Below, in pieces: positions 56,738 to 64,000 of a stretch of 64,000 nucleotides of DNA (the first letter of the stretch is position 1; every line of letters begins with the position of its first letter). The notes under the pieces are model-generated. The model searched no databases. It was given only the letters and a program-made list of their open reading frames with translations, and had not been told where the DNA came from. The stretch covers positions 124,001 to 188,000 of the forward strand of contig NZ_QGTS01000002.1 in NCBI RefSeq assembly GCF_003182475.1, read 5' to 3'. Both the position numbers and the translations under genes were made by a program. Origin of the DNA: Mangrovibacter plantisponsor (GTDB lineage Bacteria > Pseudomonadota > Gammaproteobacteria > Enterobacterales > Enterobacteriaceae).

Positions 56738-57740
56738 AGTTAAAGAAGAGTTGCTAGAAATATTAAAGTTCCTGAAGATCAATAACGTAAGTAATAACAA
56801 TATATTTATTTGCTGTCCTGAGTCTATTTATCCGTCTGAGCATGATTCGTATGTTGGCTTAAAATATTCATCCGTGAATCCACGTGCTTTAAATAAAATA
56901 AAACAGCTATTGATATTATTTTATGCTGTTCTAAGGTTTAAACCTGGTATTCTTTTCTCCGGCTATCCAATGCTAAAACATAGGCTGATATCTTTATGTT
57001 TGTTTAATAAAGTAAAGCATTATAGCTATTTACGTGGTTTGTTTGCAGATTCTTCGAATTTTAAAGGTTATTCTGATAAGCTTTTTCTTATGCTAAGGAA
57101 GTCAAAGGTAATAAAAAAAATAGGGAATTTTCAATGTGATAAAATATTCACAGTGAGTGAGGTGAATAAAAAGTTTTTACTTGAACGTGATGTGTCTGAA
57201 GAGCGAATTTTCGGAATTCCTCCACTGTGGTTGTTAGACCTTAAATCTACGGTTCGTGCTAAAAATAGTAGAGTGATATATTTTGTTACTCAAGCATTTG
57301 CTTCACATTCGTGCCCTGAAGCAGCAGAGAGTCAATGCTTGTTTCTTAATGAGTTAATTAAAGAGTTTAAAAGCCGAAACTTAGAGTTGGTTATAAGAAA
57401 ACATCCGCGTGATTATACGTCATATAGTATAGATGATAATGTTTCTATTGATGACAGACCAAACTACGAATTTTTGGAAGGGATTAAATCTCAGGATGTG
57501 CTGATCTCACCATTTTCTACATTGGCATTTGAAGCTTCATATCTTCACGCTACTGTTTTGTTTTATAGTACTCCCGAGCTTGATGCTTTATATGGGAATG
57601 CATACAAAAAAATAAATGCTAAAGTATTCAATGCACCTGTATCAGTAACGGAATTTATCTTCTCAAATGAATATTTAAACAAAGCATCTGTCTGTCCAGA
57701 TATGTTTTATTCACGGACGGATTATCCTCCTGTATTGTAG
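56709..57740 (+). CDS. Putative glycosyltransferase, candidate pseudaminic acid transferase
   Basis: Soluble protein of 343 residues, very AT-rich, no signal peptide or membrane helices. I do not recognise a named family with certainty. It has a C-terminal arrangement seen in GT-B sialyl-, polysialyl- and Kdo-type transferases: RKHPRD (HP motif, near residue 230) followed by ISPFSTLAFEAS (S/T motif, near 266). In an operon that makes a nonulosonic acid and has few transferases, that makes it the best candidate for the pseudaminic acid transferase. This is inference. It contains an A8 run (57113–57120). It overlaps wzx by 29 bases. Confidence 0.6.
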   Translation: MKVKYIVDCEVKEELLEILKFLKINNVSNNNIFICCPESIYPSEHDSYVGLKYSSVNPRALNKIKQLLILFYAVLRFKPGILFSGYPMLKHRLISLCLFNKVKHYSYLRGLFADSSNFKGYSDKLFLMLRKSKVIKKIGNFQCDKIFTVSEVNKKFLLERDVSEERIFGIPPLWLLDLKSTVRAKNSRVIYFVTQAFASHSCPEAAESQCLFLNELIKEFKSRNLELVIRKHPRDYTSYSIDDNVSIDDRPNYEFLEGIKSQDVLISPFSTLAFEASYLHATVLFYSTPELDALYGNAYKKINAKVFNAPVSVTEFIFSNEYLNKASVCPDMFYSRTDYPPVL

Positions 57741-57791
57741 CTTATTATAGATGTTGATTAATATTTTTCATTCTTCCGCTTGGTATATTAG

Positions 57792-59695
<1,904 letters not shown>

Positions 59696-59709
59696 AGAGC
59701 GGAAAATTC

Positions 59710-61146
59710 ATGGATACAGAAAACTTTCTTAATAAATATAATCCGTTCCTGTGCAAGTTGTTTTTAGCCGCATCGGATTTTATCTTTTTTAATCTTGCGC
59801 TGTTACTTTCAATTGGCTGTGTATACTGGATATTTAACGATATATATCGGTTTATTCCAGACACGCAAATAGAAATCCGGATCTTAACTCATGCGTTTAT
59901 GGGGTTTATCTGTGTAGCCTGGTTCTGGATTCGCTTACGCCATTACTCATACCGTAAACCGTTCTGGTTTGAGCTGAAAGAAATTGTCAGGACTATTGTC
60001 ATTTTCGCTATTTTTGACCTGGCAGTTGTGGCATTTTCTAAATGGCAATTTTCCCGTTATATCTGGGTGTTCTGCTGGTCTTTTGCTGTGCTATTGATTC
60101 CGTTATTCCGGTCATTAACTAAGCATTTGCTTAACAAATTAGGTATATGGAAAAAGAAAACCATCATCCTCGGGTGTGGTAAAAATGCCAGTGAAGCTTA
60201 CTTTGCCCTGCAAAGTGAAGAAATGCTGGGGTTTGATGTGGTGGCATTTTTCGACCAGGAAGCCCTGGAAGATACCCTGCATGGTTTGCCTGTAGAAAAA
60301 GATCCTGGCGTGTTATGGGAAGTAAAAAAAACCGGAGACATCCATTTTATCGTTGCGTATGAAATGGAGAACAGTGACAAAACACTGGAGTGGATCCGCG
60401 AGTTATCCAAGCACCATTGCCGTTCGGTAACGGTGATTCCATCGTTGCGTGGCTTACCACTGTATAACACAGATATGTCGTTTATTTTCAGTCATGAAGT
60501 CATGCTGCTACGCATTCATAATAACCTCGCGAAGCGTACCTCGCGTTTTATGAAAAGAACCTTCGATATTGTGTGTTCATTGCTGATTATTTGCCTGGCA
60601 TCGCCACTGCTTGCCTATCTGTGGTTTGCGGTTAAGCGCGATGGGGGGCCAGCTATTTATGGGCACATGCGTGTTGGCCGGCATGGCAGGCTTTTCCCGT
60701 GCTACAAGTTTCGCTCAATGGTGATGAACTCCCAGGAAGTACTGGAAAATTTACTGGCGAATGACCCAGAAGCGAAAGCAGAGTGGGACAGGGATTTCAA
60801 ACTGAAAAACGACCCACGGATCACTAAAGTTGGGCATTTTATCCGCAAAACCAGCCTGGACGAGCTTCCTCAGTTGTTCAATGTGCTTAAAGGTGAAATG
60901 AGCCTGGTGGGGCCGCGGCCTATCATTTCTGAAGAGCTTGAGCGCTATGATCAGGATGTAGATTACTACCTGATGGCGAAGCCAGGGATGACTGGGTTGT
61001 GGCAGGTGAGTGGCAGAAATGATGTCGATTACGACACCCGCGTCTATTTTGATTCCTGGTATGTTAAAAATTGGTCACTGTGGAATGATATCGCCATTTT
61101 ATTTAAAACGGTGAAAGTGGTACTCCACCGTGATGGCGCATACTAG
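59710..61146 (+). CDS. wbaP: Undecaprenyl-phosphate galactose-1-phosphate transferase WbaP
   Basis: Initiating enzyme of O-antigen synthesis that transfers Gal-1-P from UDP-Gal to undecaprenyl phosphate. It has 478 residues (476 in Salmonella, to which it is clearly similar along its length). Four N-terminal helices are followed by a cytoplasmic domain and the PHPT catalytic domain with KFRSMVMNSQ, RKTSLDELPQLFNVL and VGPRPI. It is last in the operon, next to gnd, as in Salmonella. It is the second PHPT in this window after WcaJ. Confidence 0.95.
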   Translation: MDTENFLNKYNPFLCKLFLAASDFIFFNLALLLSIGCVYWIFNDIYRFIPDTQIEIRILTHAFMGFICVAWFWIRLRHYSYRKPFWFELKEIVRTIVIFAIFDLAVVAFSKWQFSRYIWVFCWSFAVLLIPLFRSLTKHLLNKLGIWKKKTIILGCGKNASEAYFALQSEEMLGFDVVAFFDQEALEDTLHGLPVEKDPGVLWEVKKTGDIHFIVAYEMENSDKTLEWIRELSKHHCRSVTVIPSLRGLPLYNTDMSFIFSHEVMLLRIHNNLAKRTSRFMKRTFDIVCSLLIICLASPLLAYLWFAVKRDGGPAIYGHMRVGRHGRLFPCYKFRSMVMNSQEVLENLLANDPEAKAEWDRDFKLKNDPRITKVGHFIRKTSLDELPQLFNVLKGEMSLVGPRPIISEELERYDQDVDYYLMAKPGMTGLWQVSGRNDVDYDTRVYFDSWYVKNWSLWNDIAILFKTVKVVLHRDGAY

Positions 61147-61157
61147 ACAGAAGTTTT

Positions 61158-61190
61158 ACTGCGGGTTCAGGTAGCCCGCAGTGCGTTTTA
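61158..61190 (+). terminator. Probable terminator after wbaP
   Basis: An 8-bp stem ACTGCGGG/CCCGCAGT (61158–61165 with 61175–61182) follows wbaP by 11 bases and is trailed by GCGTTTTA. The T tract is short. Confidence 0.65.
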
Positions 61191-61299
61191 AAGTGGCATC
61201 TATTGCTACCAGCTCGGGGTATTCCTGAGTTAACATTACTTTTACTTAATCCCGGCGGAGACACACCGCACGGGTATTCACACCTGACAGGAGTTTGTA

Positions 61300-62709
61300 A
61301 TGTCCAAACAACAAATCGGCGTGGTCGGTATGGCCGTTATGGGGCGCAACCTGGCGCTCAACATTGAAAGCCGTGGTTATACCGTCTCCGTTTTCAACCG
61401 CTCACGTGAAAAAACTGAGGAAGTGATTGCCCAGAACCCGGGTAAAAAACTGGCACCTTATTACACCGTGCAAGAGTTCGTTGAATCTCTGGAAACTCCG
61501 CGTCGTATCCTGTTGATGGTTAAAGCTGGCGCTGGCACAGATGCGGCTATCGAATCTTTGAAACCGTTCCTTGATAAAGGCGACATCATTATTGATGGTG
61601 GTAACACCTTCTTCCAGGACACCATTCGCCGTAACCGTGAACTGTCTGCTGAAGGCTTTAACTTCATTGGTACTGGTGTGTCTGGTGGTGAAGAAGGCGC
61701 GCTGAAAGGCCCTTCCATCATGCCTGGCGGCCAGAAAGAAGCCTATGAGCTGGTAGCACCTATTCTGACCAAAATTGCTGCTGTAGCCGAAGATGGTGAG
61801 CCTTGCGTCACCTATATTGGTGCAGACGGCGCTGGTCACTATGTGAAAATGGTTCACAACGGTATTGAATACGGCGATATGCAGCTGATTGCTGAAGCCT
61901 ATTCACTGCTGAAACAGGGCCTGAACCTGTCTAACGAAGAGCTGGCCACCACCTTTACTGAGTGGAACAAAGGCGAGTTGAGCAGCTACCTGATTGATAT
62001 CACAAAAGATATCTTCACCAAAAAAGATGAAGACGGTAACTACCTGGTAGATGTCATTCTGGATGAAGCAGCAAACAAAGGTACCGGTAAATGGACCAGC
62101 CAAAGCTCTCTGGACCTGGGCGAACCGCTGTCTCTTATCACTGAATCTGTATTTGCCCGTTACATCTCTTCCCTGAAAGAACAGCGTGTAGCTGCTTCTA
62201 AAGTGTTGAGTGGCCCGCAGGCGAAAACCTTCAGTGGCGATAAAGCTGAATTTGCAGAGAAAGTTCGCCGTGCTCTGTATTTGGGTAAAATCGTTTCTTA
62301 TGCTCAGGGCTTCTCTCAGTTGCGTGCGGCTTCTGAAGAATACAACTGGGATCTGAATTACGGTGAAATCGCGAAAATTTTCCGCGCTGGTTGCATTATT
62401 CGCGCCCAGTTCCTGCAGAAAATTACCGATGCCTACGAACAGAACCCGTCTATTGCTAACCTGCTTCTGGCGCCTTACTTCAAAAAAGCAGCAGACGACT
62501 ACCAGCAGGCGCTGCGCGATGTAGTGGCCTATGCAGTGCAGAACGGTATTCCAACCCCAACTTTCTCTGCAGCAATTGCTTACTACGACAGCTACCGTGC
62601 AGAAGTACTGCCAGCTAACCTGATTCAGGCTCAGCGTGATTACTTTGGCGCGCACACCTACAAACGTATTGATAAAGACGGCATCTTCCATACCGAATGG
62701 CTGGATTAA
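61300..62709 (+). CDS. gnd: 6-phosphogluconate dehydrogenase
   Basis: NADP-dependent oxidative decarboxylation of 6-phosphogluconate to ribulose-5-phosphate in the pentose phosphate pathway. It has 469 residues (468 in E. coli). The NADP motif GMAVMG is at 10–15, the substrate segment [14 protein letters not shown] follows, then [13 protein letters not shown]. It marks the right border of the O-antigen locus. A CAGGAG ribosome site precedes the ATG. Confidence 0.97.
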   Translation: MSKQQIGVVGMAVMGRNLALNIESRGYTVSVFNRSREKTEEVIAQNPGKKLAPYYTVQEFVESLETPRRILLMVKAGAGTDAAIESLKPFLDKGDIIIDGGNTFFQDTIRRNRELSAEGFNFIGTGVSGGEEGALKGPSIMPGGQKEAYELVAPILTKIAAVAEDGEPCVTYIGADGAGHYVKMVHNGIEYGDMQLIAEAYSLLKQGLNLSNEELATTFTEWNKGELSSYLIDITKDIFTKKDEDGNYLVDVILDEAANKGTGKWTSQSSLDLGEPLSLITESVFARYISSLKEQRVAASKVLSGPQAKTFSGDKAEFAEKVRRALYLGKIVSYAQGFSQLRAASEEYNWDLNYGEIAKIFRAGCIIRAQFLQKITDAYEQNPSIANLLLAPYFKKAADDYQQALRDVVAYAVQNGIPTPTFSAAIAYYDSYRAEVLPANLIQAQRDYFGAHTYKRIDKDGIFHTEWLD

Positions 62710-62737
62710 TCCGCACCAGGTAATACGTTTTACTGAT

Positions 62738-62761
62738 AAGCCCGGTTTGCCGGGCTTTTTT
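62738..62761 (+). terminator. Rho-independent terminator after gnd
   Basis: A perfect 8-bp stem AAGCCCGG/CCGGGCTT (62738–62745 with 62750–62757) with a TTTG loop merges into a T6 tract. It lies 28 bases after the gnd stop. Confidence 0.93.
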
Positions 62762-62916
62762 GCATGCATAATCTATAAATCATATCTACACTGTTATCTG
62801 TTGTTTATTTTCAGTATTTTCCTGATGGATTCTTTAAATTAATCGGTGTCTACTGTGCAGTTCTGAAGGATCTCACCCATAGAAATTTGGTGTTTTTTTA
62901 AGCGAGCTGAAAAGCA

Positions 62917-63903
62917 ATGATGAGCAAAGATACAAATGCAGTTCCCGGCAGTAATGAGCGAACACAAATTGAACAAATCGATTTAATCGATATCATCCAG
63001 CAGTTATGGGCAGGGAAAAAAACAATCTCTATTTTTGTTGTCACATTTGCTGTGCTTGCGCTTATTTATGCGTTTCTTGCACCACAGAAGTGGTCATCAG
63101 TTGCTATTGTTACATTACCAGATACCGGTCAAGTTGCTGCTTATTCACAGGCTGAAAATGTTCTCTATCCAAATAACGCACCCTTAATGCGCGATATACA
63201 GATGAATTTTTTTAATAGATTCCAAGGGGGGATTGCTGCATTAACTATTCAATTGCAAAACTTAGAAGAAAAAGAAGATATCAGTAGTGAAAGCGTAAGC
63301 AAGGACCAGCCTAACCAAATTAAGATAAGATATGTTGGAAAGAGTGCAAATGAAGCACAAGGAAAATTAACTGAGTACTTAAAAAGGGTTGATAGTAAAA
63401 TTGTAACAGATATTGATGGGGATTTGGCATCGAATGTGAATTCACGGACTAACGAGTTAAAAGATGAAATAAAATCATTAGAAAGGATTGCCGAAGAGAA
63501 GAAAAATGACCGTTTGAAGCAATTGAATCAGGCTCTACTTATTGCAGAACAGTCTAAAATAAAATCGCCAAAGTTGGATAATTCTTCAGGTACAACTGAT
63601 GATACATTGTTTGCACTAGGCTCAGATGCATTAAATGCTATGATTGAAAATTACAAAGAAGCACCATTACCTTTGAGCTCAGATTATTACAGTGCAGTAC
63701 AAAATTTATTGGCTGTTGAATCTATAAAAAATGACAATCGAGTCATTTCAACATTCAGGTATATCATGAAACCGAGTTTGCCAATACGCAGAGATAGCCC
63801 CAAAAAGGCCATTATTTTAATTATATCTATCTTTATAGGTGGATGTCTGGGGGGGGGCGTGGTTTTATTAAGGAATATAATCAGGCAGAGAGTTAAGAAT
63901 TAA
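62917..63903 (+). CDS. wzz: O-antigen chain length determinant Wzz
   Basis: Polysaccharide co-polymerase of the inner membrane that sets modal O-antigen length with Wzy. It has 328 residues. Membrane helix 1 is at about 36–54 (ISIFVVTFAVLALIYAFLA), a large periplasmic coiled-coil-rich domain follows, and helix 2 is at about 299–318 (IILIISIFIGGCLGGGVVLL). A run of nine G (63849–63857) encodes part of helix 2, an unusual feature in an AT-rich gene. It directly follows gnd; ugd, which lies between them in E. coli, is absent here. Confidence 0.93.
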   Translation: MMSKDTNAVPGSNERTQIEQIDLIDIIQQLWAGKKTISIFVVTFAVLALIYAFLAPQKWSSVAIVTLPDTGQVAAYSQAENVLYPNNAPLMRDIQMNFFNRFQGGIAALTIQLQNLEEKEDISSESVSKDQPNQIKIRYVGKSANEAQGKLTEYLKRVDSKIVTDIDGDLASNVNSRTNELKDEIKSLERIAEEKKNDRLKQLNQALLIAEQSKIKSPKLDNSSGTTDDTLFALGSDALNAMIENYKEAPLPLSSDYYSAVQNLLAVESIKNDNRVISTFRYIMKPSLPIRRDSPKKAIILIISIFIGGCLGGGVVLLRNIIRQRVKN

Positions 63904-63982
63904 AAATAAATGTGGTCATGGTAAAACATGGTCACGTTTTAAATTAAATAGAGCAAATGTGTTAATTTAGAGAGGTCTATGC

Positions 63983-64000
63983 ATGCTTGCATTGTTATTT
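63983..64000 (+). CDS. Possible start of a further gene, cut by the window edge
   Basis: An ATG at 63983 is preceded by AGAGAGG at 7-base spacing and opens MLALLF, a hydrophobic beginning. Only six codons are visible, so the product cannot be named. An overlapping ATG at 63979 is less well spaced. Confidence 0.35.

Overview
The window is chromosomal DNA of an enteric bacterium of the Enterobacteriaceae. The proteins are collinear with, and recognisably close to, the Escherichia coli/Salmonella families for nitrate respiration, L-rhamnonate use, AlkA–DgcE–Udk–Dcd–AsmA–YegH, colanic acid and the galF–gnd O-antigen locus. I cannot fix the genus from sequence alone. Nearly all of the window is coding and no tRNA, rRNA, insertion sequence, prophage or CRISPR array was seen.

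Layout. (1) 1–8.1 kb: the 3' part of narK, then narGHJI, the membrane-bound respiratory nitrate reductase. The narG promoter region keeps recognisable FNR, IHF and NarL sites. (2) 8.1–10.6 kb: narL and narX, the nitrate two-component system. They lie on the opposite strand at the narI end, not beside narK as in E. coli. (3) 10.9–15.1 kb: rhmA-rhmT-rhmD-rhmR, an L-rhamnonate catabolic operon. (4) 15.5–25.0 kb: alkA, dgcE, udk, dcd, asmA and yegH, in the same relative order as E. coli. (5) 25.0–48.6 kb: the complete colanic acid operon wza-wzb-wzc-wcaABCDEF-gmd-fcl-gmm-wcaI-manC-manB-wcaJ-wzxC-wcaKLM. It is preceded by an RcsAB-box-like site and a JUMPstart/ops leader. (6) 48.8–64 kb: galF, a terminator, a second JUMPstart/ops leader, then a strain-specific surface-polysaccharide locus: pseB, pseC, pseF, a pseG–GNAT fusion, pseI, a flippase, a probable glycosyltransferase, a DUF4422 glycosyltransferase, glf and wbaP. 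gnd and wzz follow.

How the genes work together. Locus 6 should make an O-antigen (or capsule-like) repeat. WbaP would start it on undecaprenyl phosphate with Gal-1-P. Glf would supply UDP-galactofuranose and the pse genes would supply CMP-pseudaminic acid. Wzx would flip the unit and Wzz would set chain length. No wzy polymerase lies between galF and gnd.

Most notable observation. pseF, which encodes the CMP-pseudaminic acid synthetase, carries two separate lesions: its start codon is missing, consistent with a 2-base deletion in a TAATG junction, and it has an in-frame TAA about 60 codons in. Every other pse gene is intact. As written, the pathway would stop at free pseudaminic acid unless another synthetase exists. 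Long in-frame poly-G runs (G8 and G7 in pseGH, G9 in wzz) are a further unusual feature of this locus.
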